This document shows, one piece after another, positions 34,927-45,111 of a DNA stretch of 64,000 bases. How positions within the stretch are numbered: the first letter of the stretch is position 1; each line of letters starts with the position of its first letter. This DNA comes from Paludibacter sp. (GTDB lineage: Bacteria; Bacteroidota; Bacteroidia; Bacteroidales; Paludibacteraceae), in assembly GCF_009712605.1 (NCBI RefSeq), contig NZ_WASO01000014.1, forward strand, positions 310,001-374,000. The letters run 5' to 3'. A program made the translations under genes and the position numbers. The notes beneath the pieces were generated by a model that saw nothing but the letters and a program-made list of their open reading frames with translations, did not search any database and was not told the origin of the DNA.

Positions 34927-36867
34927 ATGACACAAATTAATTCTAAAATTCCCGAAGGGAAGTTAGCTGAAAAGTGGAACAACTATAAAGCCTCTCAAAA
35001 GCTTGTCAATCCGGCCAACAAACGCCGTTTGGACGTTATTGTTGTAGGTACAGGTTTGGCCGGTGCTTCAGCTGCCGCATCACTTGGTGAACTCGGCTTT
35101 AATGTTTTGAACTTCTGTATCCAGGATTCACCCCGTCGTGCTCACTCTATCGCTGCACAGGGTGGTATCAATGCTGCTAAAAACTACACAAACGATGGTG
35201 ACTCTGTTTACCGTCTTTTCTACGATACAATCAAAGGTGGTGACTATCGTGCACGCGAAGCTAACGTTTATCGTTTGGCCGAAGTTTCCAACTGTATTAT
35301 TGACCAATGTGTTGCTCAGGGTGTTCCTTTTGCACGCGAATACGGAGGGTTGCTCGACAACCGTTCTTTCGGTGGTGCTCAGGTATCACGTACTTTCTAT
35401 GCTAAAGGTCAGACCGGACAACAGTTGTTGTTAGGTGCTTACTCAGCTCTTAGCCGTCAGGTTGGTAAAGGTTCTGTAAAACTTTACACCCGTTACGAAA
35501 TGATGGACGTTGTGGTTGTTGATGGTAAAGCACGCGGTATTATTGCCCGCAACCTTCGCACTGGTCGTTTGGAACGTTTCTTCGGTCACGCTGTAGTTAT
35601 TGCTACAGGTGGTTATGGTAATACGTTCTTCCTTTCTACCAACGCTATGGGATCTAACGGTTCTGCTGCAATTCAGGCTTATAAGAAAGGGGCTTATTTT
35701 GCAAATCCTTGCTACGCTCAGATTCACCCGACCTGTATTCCGGTTCACGGCGAATTCCAGTCGAAACTGACATTGATGTCCGAATCACTGCGTAACGACG
35801 GTCGTATCTGGACTCCGAAAAAGAAAGAAGATGCTGAAGCTATCCGTGCAGGTAAATTGAAACCTACTCAGATTGCAGAAGACGATCGTGACTACTATTT
35901 GGAACGTCGTTATCCTGCATTCGGTAACCTGGTTCCGCGTGACGTTGCCTCTCGTGCCGCAAAAGAACGTTGTGATGCCGGTTATGGTGTAGGTACAACA
36001 GGCTTGGCCGTTTACCTCGACTTCTCTGAAGCTATCAATCGTCTGGGTCGTGATGTTGTTGAAGCACGTTACGGTAACCTCTTCCAGATGTACTATAAAA
36101 TCGTTGACGAAAATCCATACGAAACTCCGATGATGATCTATCCGGCTATCCACTACACAATGGGTGGTATTTGGGTTGACTACGAATGTATGACCAGCGT
36201 TGAAGGTCTGTTCGCTATCGGTGAAGCTAACTTCTCTGATCACGGAGCAAACCGTTTGGGTGCTTCTGCGTTGATGCAGGGTTTGGCTGACGGTTATTTC
36301 GTATTGCCTTTCACTATTCAAAACTATTTGGCTGACGAGATTCGTACGCCGCGTATGAGTACCGAAAAGGAAGAATTTGTTGAAGCTGAAAACTCAGTAC
36401 AATCAAAAATTCAGAAATTGATGTCTATTAAGGGTAACCGTTCGGTTGATTCTATTCACAAAGACTTAGGTCATGTGATGTGGAACTTTGTGGGCATGGG
36501 CCGTACAAAAGAAAGCCTTGAAAAAGCACTGGAAGAGATCAAACAAATCAAGAAAGAATTCTGGAGCAATGTATTTATTCCGGGCGAAAGCGAAGATTTG
36601 AATACCGAACTGGAAAAAGCTCTTCGTGTAGCTGACTTCATCGAAATCGGTTACTTGATGGCGAAAGATGCTCTTCACCGTGAAGAATCCTGCGGTGGTC
36701 ACTTCCGCGAAGAATACCAGACAGAAGAAGGCGAAGCAAAACGTCAGGACGACAAGTTCTCTTACGTTGCTTGCTGGAAATACGAAGGTGAAGACAAAGA
36801 ACCCAGCCTCTTGAAAGAGCCTCTGGTATACGAATCTATTCATGTTCAACAACGGAATTATAAGTAA
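34927..36867 (+). CDS. sdhA: Succinate dehydrogenase/fumarate reductase flavoprotein
   Basis: A 646-residue FAD-containing catalytic subunit. Elements seen: the dinucleotide motif [19 protein letters not shown] (about 37-55), the FAD-linking His in [30 protein letters not shown] in the active site, [12 protein letters not shown], and [19 protein letters not shown] near residue 435. It interconverts fumarate and succinate. Codon use looks biased to C/T-ending codons relative to flanking genes, consistent with high expression. It is separated by 38 bases from sdhC and 5 bases from sdhB. Confidence 0.97.
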   Translation: MTQINSKIPEGKLAEKWNNYKASQKLVNPANKRRLDVIVVGTGLAGASAAASLGELGFNVLNFCIQDSPRRAHSIAAQGGINAAKNYTNDGDSVYRLFYDTIKGGDYRAREANVYRLAEVSNCIIDQCVAQGVPFAREYGGLLDNRSFGGAQVSRTFYAKGQTGQQLLLGAYSALSRQVGKGSVKLYTRYEMMDVVVVDGKARGIIARNLRTGRLERFFGHAVVIATGGYGNTFFLSTNAMGSNGSAAIQAYKKGAYFANPCYAQIHPTCIPVHGEFQSKLTLMSESLRNDGRIWTPKKKEDAEAIRAGKLKPTQIAEDDRDYYLERRYPAFGNLVPRDVASRAAKERCDAGYGVGTTGLAVYLDFSEAINRLGRDVVEARYGNLFQMYYKIVDENPYETPMMIYPAIHYTMGGIWVDYECMTSVEGLFAIGEANFSDHGANRLGASALMQGLADGYFVLPFTIQNYLADEIRTPRMSTEKEEFVEAENSVQSKIQKLMSIKGNRSVDSIHKDLGHVMWNFVGMGRTKESLEKALEEIKQIKKEFWSNVFIPGESEDLNTELEKALRVADFIEIGYLMAKDALHREESCGGHFREEYQTEEGEAKRQDDKFSYVACWKYEGEDKEPSLLKEPLVYESIHVQQRNYK

Positions 36868-36872
36868 GCAAA

Positions 36873-37628
36873 ATGGAAAAAACAATTAATATAACCCTGA
36901 AAATATGGCGTCAAAAAGGGCCTCAGGCTAAAGGCGCTTTTGAAAGCTACCAGTTGAGCAATATTTCTACCGATAGTTCATTTCTTGAAATGCTCGACGT
37001 ACTGAACGAAAAGTTAGTTTCAGAAAAGAAAGAACCGGTAGTATTTGACCACGACTGTCGCGAAGGTATCTGCGGTATGTGTTCTCTTTATATCAACGGT
37101 CACCCACACGGACCTGATGAAGATGTTACTACCTGTCAATTGCACATGCGTAAGTTCAAAGACGGCGAAACTATTACCATCGAACCGTGGCGTTCTCGCG
37201 CTTTCCCTGTAATCAAAGACCTTATGGTGGATCGTAGCGCTTACGATAAGATCATGCAGGCTGGTGGTTTTATTTCAATCAGCACCGGTGGTGTTCCTGA
37301 CGCAAATGCAATTCCTATTTCGAAAGAAAAAGCTGACGAAGCTATGGATGCTGCATCTTGCATCGGTTGTGGTGCTTGCGCTGCTGCTTGTAAAAACGGT
37401 TCTGCTATGTTGTTCGTTGCTGCTAAAGTTAGCCAGTTGGCACTATTGCCACAGGGTAAAATTGAAGCTGCTCGCCGTGCAAAAGCTATGGTTTCAAAAA
37501 TGGATGAACTTGGTTTCGGTAACTGTACCAACACAGGTGCTTGCGAAGCTGAATGTCCTAAGAATGTTTCCATTTCGCACATTGCACGCCTGAACCGTGA
37601 GTTCCTTGTTGCAAAACTGAAAGACTAA
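36873..37628 (+). CDS. sdhB: Succinate dehydrogenase/fumarate reductase iron-sulfur subunit
   Basis: A 251-residue protein carrying three clusters: 2Fe-2S ligands in [16 protein letters not shown] and the later TTCQLHM; 4Fe-4S ligands in [11 protein letters not shown]; and 3Fe-4S ligands in [15 protein letters not shown]. It relays electrons between the flavoprotein and the cytochrome b subunit. It follows sdhA by 5 bases and completes the three-gene complex. Confidence 0.97.
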   Translation: MEKTINITLKIWRQKGPQAKGAFESYQLSNISTDSSFLEMLDVLNEKLVSEKKEPVVFDHDCREGICGMCSLYINGHPHGPDEDVTTCQLHMRKFKDGETITIEPWRSRAFPVIKDLMVDRSAYDKIMQAGGFISISTGGVPDANAIPISKEKADEAMDAASCIGCGACAAACKNGSAMLFVAAKVSQLALLPQGKIEAARRAKAMVSKMDELGFGNCTNTGACEAECPKNVSISHIARLNREFLVAKLKD

Positions 37629-37646
37629 TCAGATCGTTATTTTTCG

Positions 37647-38015
37647 ATGGATTTCAAATTTGTACATAACAACGTCAATGTCTTCGATCTTCAAAAAAGT
37701 CTGGCCTTTTACGATAAAGCGCTTGGATTGAAAGAAGTTCGACGGATCAATGCTCCTGATGATAGTTTTATTATTGTATATTTGTCCGACAATCAGACAA
37801 ATCATCGGTTAGAGCTAACATGGTTAAGGGATCGAACCGAACCTTATGATTTAGGAGATAATGAAATACACATTGCATTTACGACGCAGCATTACCAGGA
37901 AGCGCATCAGCTTCACCAGCAAATGGAGTGTATCTGTTTCGAGAATGAAGCGATGGGAATTTATTTCATAGAAGATCCGGATGGATATTGGGTTGAAATC
38001 CTACCCGAAAGATAA
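37647..38015 (+). CDS. VOC-family (glyoxalase-like) protein
   Basis: A 122-residue vicinal-oxygen-chelate protein. The paired beta-alpha-beta motifs are seen as FVHNNVNVFDLQKSLAFYDKA... and FENEAMGIYFIEDPDGYWVEI; metal ligands are likely His8, Glu near RLELTWL, His in EIHIAF and Glu in VEILPE. It is close to lactoylglutathione lyase in sequence, but Bacteroidales generally lack glutathione, so a different thiol or substrate is probable. It lies 18 bases after sdhB and may be on the same transcript, ending at the terminator at 38029. Confidence 0.83.
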   Translation: MDFKFVHNNVNVFDLQKSLAFYDKALGLKEVRRINAPDDSFIIVYLSDNQTNHRLELTWLRDRTEPYDLGDNEIHIAFTTQHYQEAHQLHQQMECICFENEAMGIYFIEDPDGYWVEILPER

Positions 38016-38028
38016 CCTGTAACATATT

Positions 38029-38070
38029 AACTGCCTCGGATTGTAGCATTACAATTTGAGGCAGTTTTTT
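38029..38070 (+). terminator. Terminator after the VOC gene
   Basis: AACTGCCTC (38029-38037) pairs with GAGGCAGTT (38058-38066); the inner ATTGTA/TACAAT also pairs, and a six-T run follows. It ends the sdhCAB-VOC transcript and separates it from purA. Confidence 0.88.
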
Positions 38071-38174
38071 GTGTGTGAAACTCTTCTCAAAAGGTAGAAA
38101 TTCGATAAAAAATCGGTAACTTTACACGCATTTCTACGTAAGATTCATAGTATATGACTATAAAAAATAAACAA

Positions 38175-39440
38175 ATGAAAGTTGATGTTCTGTTAGGCCT
38201 TCAGTGGGGCGATGAAGGAAAAGGTAAAGTAGTTGACGTACTTACACCTAAATATGGAGTGGTGGCTCGATTTCAGGGAGGTCCTAATGCCGGACATACC
38301 CTCGAATTCGAAGGTCAGAAATATGTATTAAGATCAATTCCTTCCGGAATTTTCCAGGGCAACAAAATCAATATTATTGGGAATGGGGTAGTGCTGGATC
38401 CGGCTCTCTTCAAAGTTGAAGTTGAAGGCCTCGAAGCTTCCGGTCATGATCTGACGAAACGCCTTCTCATTTCCAAGAAAGCTCACCTGATTTTGCCAAC
38501 TCACCGTCTGTTGGATGCTGCCTATGAAGCTGCTAAAGGTGATGCTAAAATTGGAACCACTGGCAAGGGCATCGGTCCGACATACACTGATAAGATTAGT
38601 CGTAATGGTGTAAGGGTAGGGGACTTGCTCTATAATTTTGATAAAAAATATGCAGCTGCCATTGCTCGTCACAAGGCTATTTTGGCACAGTACAACTACC
38701 CTCTCGATCAATTGGAAGCAATTGAGAAAGAATGGTTTGCCGGAATCGAAGTGTTGAAGAAATTCCAATTCATCGATAGCGAACATGAAGTAAACAACTA
38801 CATTTCGAAAGGAAATTCAATTCTGGCAGAAGGTGCTCAGGGTACCATGCTCGATATCGATTTTGGTTCTTATCCGTTTGTTACTTCGTCAAACACAATT
38901 TGTGCGGGAGTTTGCACCGGTTTGGGCGTTGCTCCGAGAAACATTGGCGAAGTATTTGGAATTTTTAAAGCATATTGTACCCGCGTTGGTAGCGGTCCTT
39001 TTCCTACAGAACTACATGACGAAATTGGTCAGAAAATCAGAAATTTAGGTCATGAATATGGATCCGTAACCGGACGTCCGCGTCGTTGTGGTTGGGTAGA
39101 CTTGGTAGCTTTGAAATACGCTATTATGATTAATGGGGTCACTCAATTGATTATGATGAAGAGCGACGTTCTGGATGACGTTGATACCATCAAAGCATGT
39201 GTGGCATACAAAATGAATGGTGAGGAAATCGACTATTTCCCATACGAAGCCGACGATTCTATCGAACCGATTTATACAGAACTTCCGGGCTGGAAATGCG
39301 ACATGACCAAAATGCAGCATGAAAACGAGTTCCCTGAAGAATTCAATGCTTATGTTGATTTTCTGGAAAAAGAACTCAATACTCCAATCAAAGTCGTTTC
39401 TGTTGGACCGGATAGAAAACAAACAATCTTCAGAGGATAA
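38175..39440 (+). CDS. purA: Adenylosuccinate synthetase
   Basis: A 421-residue GTP-dependent enzyme joining IMP and aspartate, the first committed step to AMP. Seen: the N-terminal LLGLQWGDEGKGKVVD P-loop, GGPNAGHT, KIGTTGKGIGPTYTDK, GAQGTMLDIDFG, and the GTP-binding end VSVGPDRKQTI. The ATG at 38175 gives the standard Bacteroidetes N-terminus MKVDVLLG; an in-frame ATG at 38154 would add seven residues. Upstream there is an imperfect -7 (TAACTTTA, 38118-38125) within an 8-bp inverted repeat (38094-38101 with 38130-38137). Confidence 0.96.
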   Translation: MKVDVLLGLQWGDEGKGKVVDVLTPKYGVVARFQGGPNAGHTLEFEGQKYVLRSIPSGIFQGNKINIIGNGVVLDPALFKVEVEGLEASGHDLTKRLLISKKAHLILPTHRLLDAAYEAAKGDAKIGTTGKGIGPTYTDKISRNGVRVGDLLYNFDKKYAAAIARHKAILAQYNYPLDQLEAIEKEWFAGIEVLKKFQFIDSEHEVNNYISKGNSILAEGAQGTMLDIDFGSYPFVTSSNTICAGVCTGLGVAPRNIGEVFGIFKAYCTRVGSGPFPTELHDEIGQKIRNLGHEYGSVTGRPRRCGWVDLVALKYAIMINGVTQLIMMKSDVLDDVDTIKACVAYKMNGEEIDYFPYEADDSIEPIYTELPGWKCDMTKMQHENEFPEEFNAYVDFLEKELNTPIKVVSVGPDRKQTIFRG

Positions 39441-39480
39441 TTTAGTCGTCTGAAAATCAATAAAAAAAGAGGAATTTTGC

Positions 39481-40515
39481 TTAGCAGGATTCCTCTAATT
39501 CTTTCTGGTAATGGGGGAGTGCCGCCTTCAATTTTTTAACGGTATCCTTCAACGATTCGTAGCTCTCGCCTCCCGAAGCATTTATATGCCCGCCTCCATT
39601 AAATAACGAAGATGCTACTTTGTTTACAGGAAAAGTTCCTCTTGAACGAAGCGACAGTTTTACCATCTCTTTTCCTTCTTTTACCAATACAGAAAAGACA
39701 ATTCCTTTGATACTCAATGGAATATTTACAAATCCTTCTGTATCGCCTTCCTTGTAATTGAATTTGTCCAGCTCTGCTTTCGTTAACGTAATTATTGCTG
39801 TATGATATTCAGGCAAAATTTCCATCTTTTGGCCAAGTGTATATCCCATAAGCCTCAATCTATCAACAGAATATGTATTGTAAACTTTTGAGTAAATAGC
39901 ATCTTTATCAACACCTTTTTTCAATAGCTCTGAAATGATGTAGTAGATTTCGGGATCATTTGAGTTGAAAGTAAAAGCCCCTGTATCTGTCATCATACCG
40001 GCATAAAGACATTCTGCGCAAGAAAGTGTCATTTGAGGAAAGAACCCCATTGCATAAATCATCCGAAAGACCAGTTCCGATGTTGATGCTATTTTTGGAT
40101 ATGAGATAACTACATTGCAAAAATCATCCGGATCGCGGTGATGGTCAATTAAAATCTTTTTACAAGAAAGATTTTTTACAATGCTGTTCAAATTGCCAAT
40201 TCTGGTCAAAGTGTTAAAATCGAGAGCAAACAACAAATCACATTTCTTTAAGACAATTTCAGTTTGTTCTTTCTGTTCGTCGTATACAAAAACATTTTCA
40301 GCACCGGGCATCCAGGCAAGAAAATCCGGAAAACGATTGGGAACAATTACTGAAACATTTTTGCCACAACTAATCAAATGCTGATACAAACCAAGTGAAG
40401 ATCCCATTGCATCTCCATCAGGACTCATGTGTGTAACAATAGCTATTTGACTCGATTCGTTAATTAATGACTGCGCATCATCAATTTTATGTTTATCTAT
40501 AATTCGTGTGAGCAT
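39481..40515 (-). CDS. nrnA: DHH-family oligoribonuclease/pAp phosphatase
   Basis: A 344-residue DHH/DHHA1 phosphoesterase. Metal and catalytic motifs: THMSPDGDAMGSS, LLFALDFN, the signature ILIDHHRDPDDF, and the C-terminal substrate-binding NGGGHINASGG. The NrnA type degrades 2-5-mer RNA and pAp. Residues before the ATG at 40515 could extend to a TTG at 40569, but MLTRIIDKHKI matches the usual start. It is the last gene of the pdxJ-exbBD-tonB-DJ-1 run, 109 bases after DJ-1. Confidence 0.92.
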   Translation of the reverse strand: MLTRIIDKHKIDDAQSLINESSQIAIVTHMSPDGDAMGSSLGLYQHLISCGKNVSVIVPNRFPDFLAWMPGAENVFVYDEQKEQTEIVLKKCDLLFALDFNTLTRIGNLNSIVKNLSCKKILIDHHRDPDDFCNVVISYPKIASTSELVFRMIYAMGFFPQMTLSCAECLYAGMMTDTGAFTFNSNDPEIYYIISELLKKGVDKDAIYSKVYNTYSVDRLRLMGYTLGQKMEILPEYHTAIITLTKAELDKFNYKEGDTEGFVNIPLSIKGIVFSVLVKEGKEMVKLSLRSRGTFPVNKVASSLFNGGGHINASGGESYESLKDTVKKLKAALPHYQKELEESC

Positions 40516-40624
40516 TCGATATTTCAGTTTAGATATTTTGGCCTGTTCAAATATTGAAATTTCAGGCAATTTGAATTTCCTATAATTAATATTATGTTAA
40601 GTAGAGTTGGCGGAGGTTGAAAGA

Positions 40625-41182
40625 TTACCTCATTAGCATTCCCTGAGCAATTTTATCAGCTACCTCTTTGCCTTGTAGAATTTCTACCAGTTGCAGACCA
40701 AATTCAATAGCAAAGGCAGCTCCTTTTGCGGTAACGATATTTTCATCTCTTACTGTACCGTTATTAGAAAGCACAGCTCCCAATAATTCATTTTCAAATC
40801 CGGGATAACATGTAGCCTTCTTCCCGTTCAATATATTGAGATGTCCAAAAACTTTTGGTGCTGCACAAATAGCAGCAACCAATTTATTTTGTTCAAAATG
40901 TGCCTGAAGTAATTTTCCAAGCGCTTCATGATTTTGAAGATTTTGCGAACCAGGCATTCCACCTGGCAAAATTAGCAGTTCGCTACCATCAAAAGCTACC
41001 TCTTCAAATAAAGCATCTGCTACAATATTAATGTTGTGTGCTCCGGTGACAGTTAGTTCTTTTGTGATCGAAATTATTGTAACCGGTACGTTCCCTCTTC
41101 GGAGAACATCAATCGTGGCAACCGCTTCAATCTCCTCAAATCCGGTAGCTAAAAAGATAAATGCGCCCTTTCTATTTAACAT
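40625..41182 (-). CDS. DJ-1/PfpI family protein
   Basis: A 185-residue protein of the DJ-1/ThiJ/PfpI superfamily, with FLATGFEEIEAVATIDVLRR holding the conserved Glu, ILPGGMPGSQNL, and the nucleophile elbow AAICAAPKVFG with the conserved Cys. Closest to the YajL/DJ-1 branch, proposed to act in protection from carbonyl or oxidative stress. It starts 10 bases after the tonB-like stop, in the same operon. Confidence 0.9.
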   Translation of the reverse strand: MLNRKGAFIFLATGFEEIEAVATIDVLRRGNVPVTIISITKELTVTGAHNINIVADALFEEVAFDGSELLILPGGMPGSQNLQNHEALGKLLQAHFEQNKLVAAICAAPKVFGHLNILNGKKATCYPGFENELLGAVLSNNGTVRDENIVTAKGAAFAIEFGLQLVEILQGKEVADKIAQGMLMR

Positions 41183-41191
41183 AATATTTTC

Positions 41192-41974
41192 CTATTTAAG
41201 AATGAAACGATATGTGATTGTTCCTATAGCTTCATTAGAACCTGAAGAAAATTTACTTCTGCGGGCAGCTTGTAATGCGGCTTCCCGAAGGGCATCGCTG
41301 GATGTAGTTGCCGAGCCTATATATGCTCTGATCACATTTCCATCTTTATCAACAGTCACATTCACAGTAACTTTTCCTTCATCATTAGAGTTATATGAAG
41401 GACTGGGAGTCGACGTTATGGACCGCCCGGATACATTGGCGACTACACTCCCGGTACCGCCCACTTTGCCTAGCGGATTGCCTTTTGTTCCATCTCCTTT
41501 TTGTCCGTCTCCGCTGCCATTACCATGATTTGAACCGAAAACGCTGCCCATTTTTCTGGCTTTATCGGTAATAGCCGCCTGTTGAGCAGCCTGAGCTTTT
41601 ACTTGCTGCTGCTTCATTAGCTCTTGCTGAATCTTTTTCCTGTTATCTTCCAGTTCTTTAGCGGTCGGTTTTTTGACAGGCGTTTTCTTCTTTTCTACTG
41701 TTTGCACAGGCGATTCGTCAGCCTGAGTCGCTAAGTTTTCGTTATCACTTGCCTGTTGTTTTGTATGCGATGGAGGCGGAGGAACAGTTTGAACAGGAGG
41801 TGCCGGATTTGTAACAGCAGCCCCTACCCCATCTTCTGCATCTCCAAGATTGATTTCAACCGGTTCTGTGTAATTGTCCTGAATAGAGACAATCCTAACC
41901 AGAAAAAACAAGAGCAGTACCAGAGTTGCAAATAAAGTTGTACCAGCCAGACCGTATATTTTTGATTTCCTCAT
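41192..41974 (-). CDS. TonB-like energy transducer
   Basis: A 260-residue protein with a short cytoplasmic N-terminus, one membrane helix (residues 8-28), a Pro/Gln/Lys-rich periplasmic spacer (60-150), a Gly-rich stretch and a C-terminal TonB-like domain (DEGKVTVNVTVDKDGNVIRAY, written as positions 196-216, ending TITYRFILK). It would transmit the ExbB-ExbD proton force to outer-membrane receptors or, TolA-like, to the envelope. It forms an operon with exbB and exbD just upstream. Confidence 0.85.
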   Translation of the reverse strand: MRKSKIYGLAGTTLFATLVLLLFFLVRIVSIQDNYTEPVEINLGDAEDGVGAAVTNPAPPVQTVPPPPSHTKQQASDNENLATQADESPVQTVEKKKTPVKKPTAKELEDNRKKIQQELMKQQQVKAQAAQQAAITDKARKMGSVFGSNHGNGSGDGQKGDGTKGNPLGKVGGTGSVVANVSGRSITSTPSPSYNSNDEGKVTVNVTVDKDGNVIRAYIGSATTSSDALREAALQAARRSKFSSGSNEAIGTITYRFILK

Positions 41975-42003
41975 ATTTACGTTAGTTCAACAGTTACAAC
42001 CGC

Positions 42004-42411
42004 TTATTCTTTTTGGGTAGCCAGGATCATTTTTACATGTAATTGGTGTCCAATGTCCAATACAGAAACTAAATCCTGCAACTGAATGGTACGGTCGGCA
42101 CGTAATATAACTGTAGCATCGGATGTATTTGCAACCATTTGTTGTATTGTCGGCTGAATGTGAGGTAGTGCTATCGGAAGGTCATTCAAATAATAGCGTA
42201 AACCTTCAGGATCTTCTTTAATGGAGATATTGATGGTTTGTTTCGACATTTTCTGCACATTAGCCGTTGCCTTTGGTAACACCAATTGAATAACCGACGG
42301 GTTTACAAGAGTAGAAACAATCAGGAAGAACAACAACAGAAAAAACATGATGTCATTCAACGAGGCGGTATAAACCTCGGGTTGCATTTCCCGTTTACGT
42401 TTGATAATCAT
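42004..42411 (-). CDS. exbD: ExbD/TolR biopolymer transport protein
   Basis: A 135-residue protein with one membrane helix (about 18-40) carrying the conserved proton-pathway Asp20 in ASLNDIMFFLL, and a periplasmic ExbD domain. With ExbB it forms the proton channel that energises TonB or TolA. It lies 23 bases after exbB and 29 bases before the TonB-like gene. Only one ExbD copy is in this operon, whereas some Bacteroidetes have two. Confidence 0.93.
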   Translation of the reverse strand: MIIKRKREMQPEVYTASLNDIMFFLLLFFLIVSTLVNPSVIQLVLPKATANVQKMSKQTINISIKEDPEGLRYYLNDLPIALPHIQPTIQQMVANTSDATVILRADRTIQLQDLVSVLDIGHQLHVKMILATQKE

Positions 42412-42434
42412 ACGATAAAATATTAAAAGTCTGA

Positions 42435-43112
42435 TTATTTATTGCGAAGCAAATTCAGGAACTGATTACTCTGACGCTCCATACTTGAAATGATGCGGTC
42501 GATACGGCCGTTGAGAATATGATAGGCCGAAAATGCGATAATACCAACCAACAGACCGGCAGCTGAAGATATCATCTTTTGGTAAAGACCTCCGGAAATA
42601 CCACCAATACTGATGTTATCGGTCAATGAAATGCTATAGAAAATTTTGATAACCCCGAAAATTGTTCCAAGAAAACCGAACATCGGAGCAACAGAAGAAA
42701 TAATGGCCAGATAATTCATACCCCGGCTCATGTCATCCACTTGTTGGCGGGCTTCAGCTTCCATCGAGTCTTTGATGTCGCTTACAGGATTGCCAAGATT
42801 CTTCAATCCACATGTAAGTACCTCTCCAATAGGCATATTACTACTTTCGCAAACTGTAATAGCTTTGTCGATATTGCCTTCTTTCAGCATTGGGGCAATC
42901 TTATCTACCAGATTTTTTGTTTTTGACGATTTATGCAGTTCAAATGAACGAACAATAATGACGTACACAGCCAATAAAAGCAAAAAACCAATCGGAGCTA
43001 AAATCCAACCACCTTTTAATACGATGTCAAACATGGTTTCGGTTTTTTCTGAAGTAACCGGAGTTGTGGTAGGAAGCTGTGCAACAGCTTGCAGGATAAG
43101 CATTAAGTTCAT
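42435..43112 (-). CDS. exbB: MotA/TolQ/ExbB proton channel
   Basis: A 225-residue inner-membrane protein with three helices (about 33-52, 137-160 and 178-200) and a cytoplasmic domain between the first two. The conserved IISSVAPMFGFLGTIFGVIKIF and GLYQKMISSAAGLLVGIIAF segments identify the family. An N-terminal extension (1-25) may carry a signal-like helix. It is the pentameric stator for ExbD and the TonB-like protein. It lies 60 bases after pdxJ. Confidence 0.94.
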   Translation of the reverse strand: MNLMLILQAVAQLPTTTPVTSEKTETMFDIVLKGGWILAPIGFLLLLAVYVIIVRSFELHKSSKTKNLVDKIAPMLKEGNIDKAITVCESSNMPIGEVLTCGLKNLGNPVSDIKDSMEAEARQQVDDMSRGMNYLAIISSVAPMFGFLGTIFGVIKIFYSISLTDNISIGGISGGLYQKMISSAAGLLVGIIAFSAYHILNGRIDRIISSMERQSNQFLNLLRNK

Positions 43113-43172
43113 GGGAAAATAAATGATTTAATTTTACGACAGAATAGTGTTATGCCCCAAGGCACAAATTAA

Positions 43173-43886
43173 TTACAATAACTGCTTTTTATATGAATTT
43201 ATTGTTTGTTCCAAACCTAAATATAAGGCATCACAAATAAGTGCATGACCTATTGAGACTTCAGCCATCCAGGGAATATTCTTGTGAAGGTAACTAAGAT
43301 TCACCAGGCTCAAATCGTGACCGGCGTTAACACCCAGACCCACTTCACGGGCTACCTTTGCAGCTTCAACAAATGGTGCGACTGCCTGCTCCGGAGAAAG
43401 AACGTAGTTTGTGGCGTAAGGTTCTGTATACAACTCGACTCTGTCGGTTTCAGTCAACGCCGCATTACGTATATTATCCGGATTGGTATCAATAAATATT
43501 GAAACGCGAATTCCATGCGATTGAAATTCCGCTACCACTTCTTTCAGGAAAGCAGCATGAGCAATGGTATCCCAACCAGCACTGGAGGTGATGGCATCGT
43601 GTGCGTCCGGCACTAACGTTACCTGTTCGGGTTTAACTTTGCAAACCAAATCGATAAATTCAGGGGAAGGATAACCTTCAATATTGAATTCGGTAGACAC
43701 AATCGGACGCAATGCATATACGTCAGCGTAACGAATATGGCGCTCATCTGGTCTTGGATGTACGGTTATGCCTTCTGCTCCAAACAATTGACAATCAGTT
43801 GCTACCTTTAACACATCCGGCGCGTTGCCTCCTCTTGCATTACGAAGAGTTGCTATTTTGTTGATATTAACACTTAACTTCGTCAT
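43173..43886 (-). CDS. pdxJ: Pyridoxine 5'-phosphate synthase
   Basis: A 237-residue TIM-barrel enzyme condensing DXP and 3-amino-2-oxopropyl phosphate to pyridoxine phosphate. Motifs: [64 protein letters not shown] and [12 protein letters not shown]. Together with pdxH at 28 kb it shows the DXP-dependent B6 pathway. It starts the minus-strand operon and has a consensus promoter just upstream. Confidence 0.96.
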   Translation of the reverse strand: MTKLSVNINKIATLRNARGGNAPDVLKVATDCQLFGAEGITVHPRPDERHIRYADVYALRPIVSTEFNIEGYPSPEFIDLVCKVKPEQVTLVPDAHDAITSSAGWDTIAHAAFLKEVVAEFQSHGIRVSIFIDTNPDNIRNAALTETDRVELYTEPYATNYVLSPEQAVAPFVEAAKVAREVGLGVNAGHDLSLVNLSYLHKNIPWMAEVSIGHALICDALYLGLEQTINSYKKQLL

Positions 43887-43956
43887 TAAATTTTTCTGCT
43901 ATATTTGTAAGTATGATACGCATTTTGTTTCTTTGCATATCGGTTGGTTATAGAGA

Positions 43957-43987
43957 CAAAGTTAAGGAAAAAACCAGCAACCACCAA
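43957..43987 (-). promoter_or_regulatory. Promoter of the pdxJ operon
   Basis: On the minus strand TTG (43985-43987), a 20-base spacer and TAACTTTG (43957-43964) match the consensus. The leader is about 65 bases. A plus-strand TATATTTG at 43900-43907 overlaps this leader and could start a transcript toward nadK. Confidence 0.7.
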
Positions 43988-44110
43988 GATTGCTTTTTCT
44001 TAATTGATGATTTATCCAAAAATAATATTGTATTTATAATCTTCTTAATCAATATATTGCTTCAGTAAATCACCTTCCGTATCATTTAAAATATATAAAA
44101 ATGAAATGAT

Positions 44111-44173
44111 CATGTTGCTTCACAAATGCCCAAGGATTCCCGATAGCTATCGGGACATAATTTCAGCAACATG
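44111..44173. repeat. Nested palindrome between pdxJ and nadK
   Basis: An outer inverted repeat CATGTTGC (44111-44118) / GCAACATG (44166-44173) encloses a perfect 18-bp palindrome TCCCGATAGCTATCGGGA (44138-44155). The gap (325 bases, divergent promoters) has no gene. The central palindrome looks like a dispersed Bacteroidetes intergenic motif and has no T run. Confidence 0.7.
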
Positions 44174-44211
44174 CAGTTCTATATGTCATTAAACAAGAAA
44201 ATTATTATCAT

Positions 44212-45090
44212 ATGAAAATAGCTCTCTTTGGAAATACTTTTCGCCAGGAAGCCATAGATACTGCAACGCATTTATTGACAACCTTACAAAAGAAAAATAT
44301 TGAGGTTTTGATTGAAGCATCGTTTTTTGATTTTCTGACGAACGCGGGATGTGATGTTACAGTTTCACCAGAGAACACAATTAATGATGGAGATTTCTCT
44401 GCTGATATAGCACTTAGTCTGGGAGGAGATGGTACATTCCTGAATACAGCTAAACATGTAGGCAATAAGGGAATTCCTATCCTGGGAATCAACGCTGGAC
44501 GTTTAGGCTTTTTGAGTGATGTGGCTGATAATGAAATTGAAGCAGCGCTCGAGGAGATTGTCAATCACCAATACCAAATTGAAGAACGTTCTGTACTGCA
44601 ACTAATAACTGACAATTCAGATTGGCAGGAGTATTCTTTTGCATTGAATGAAATTGCATTACTAAAACAAGATACTTCATCTATGATGACTATCCACGTT
44701 AATGTCAAAGGAGAATTATTGAATTCCTACAGGGCTGATGGTTTGATTATTTCTACCCCGACCGGTTCAACAGCTTATTCTATGAGTGTCGGTGGTCCAA
44801 TCGTTGTGCCTCAATCAAATACATTTATTCTTGCTCCTGTAGCTTCTCACACATTGAGTATAAGACCATTGATTATTCCGGATAATTGGGAGTTGGAGAT
44901 CTCCGTCAGCAGTCGCTCCAAGAGCTTTCTTGTTGCTCTGGATGGGCGGTCAGACGTTTTCCCGCAGAGTACCAGCCTGAAAATAAGGAAAGCGGAACAC
45001 ACAGTCAATGTACTAAAAAGAGCCAACCACACTTTTTTTAATACGCTAAAATCCAAATTAATGTGGGGTGCAGACAAACGAATGGAATAA
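44212..45090 (+). CDS. nadK: NAD kinase
   Basis: A 292-residue enzyme phosphorylating NAD to NADP. The GGDGT motif is in LSLGGDGTFLNTAKHV, followed by GINAGRLGFLSDV, SYRADGLIISTPTGSTAYSMS and GGPIVVPQ, as in the family. It lies 21 bases upstream of fmt and is probably the first gene of a two-gene operon. The exact promoter is not clear; a TATATTTG at 43900 is far upstream. Confidence 0.96.
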   Translation: MKIALFGNTFRQEAIDTATHLLTTLQKKNIEVLIEASFFDFLTNAGCDVTVSPENTINDGDFSADIALSLGGDGTFLNTAKHVGNKGIPILGINAGRLGFLSDVADNEIEAALEEIVNHQYQIEERSVLQLITDNSDWQEYSFALNEIALLKQDTSSMMTIHVNVKGELLNSYRADGLIISTPTGSTAYSMSVGGPIVVPQSNTFILAPVASHTLSIRPLIIPDNWELEISVSSRSKSFLVALDGRSDVFPQSTSLKIRKAEHTVNVLKRANHTFFNTLKSKLMWGADKRME

Positions 45091-45111
45091 TTCCAGACTT
45101 AATATACACTG

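Noticed and set aside
35785-36321. 178-residue minus-strand frame within sdhA
   Set aside because: Shadow of a highly expressed gene with strong codon bias.
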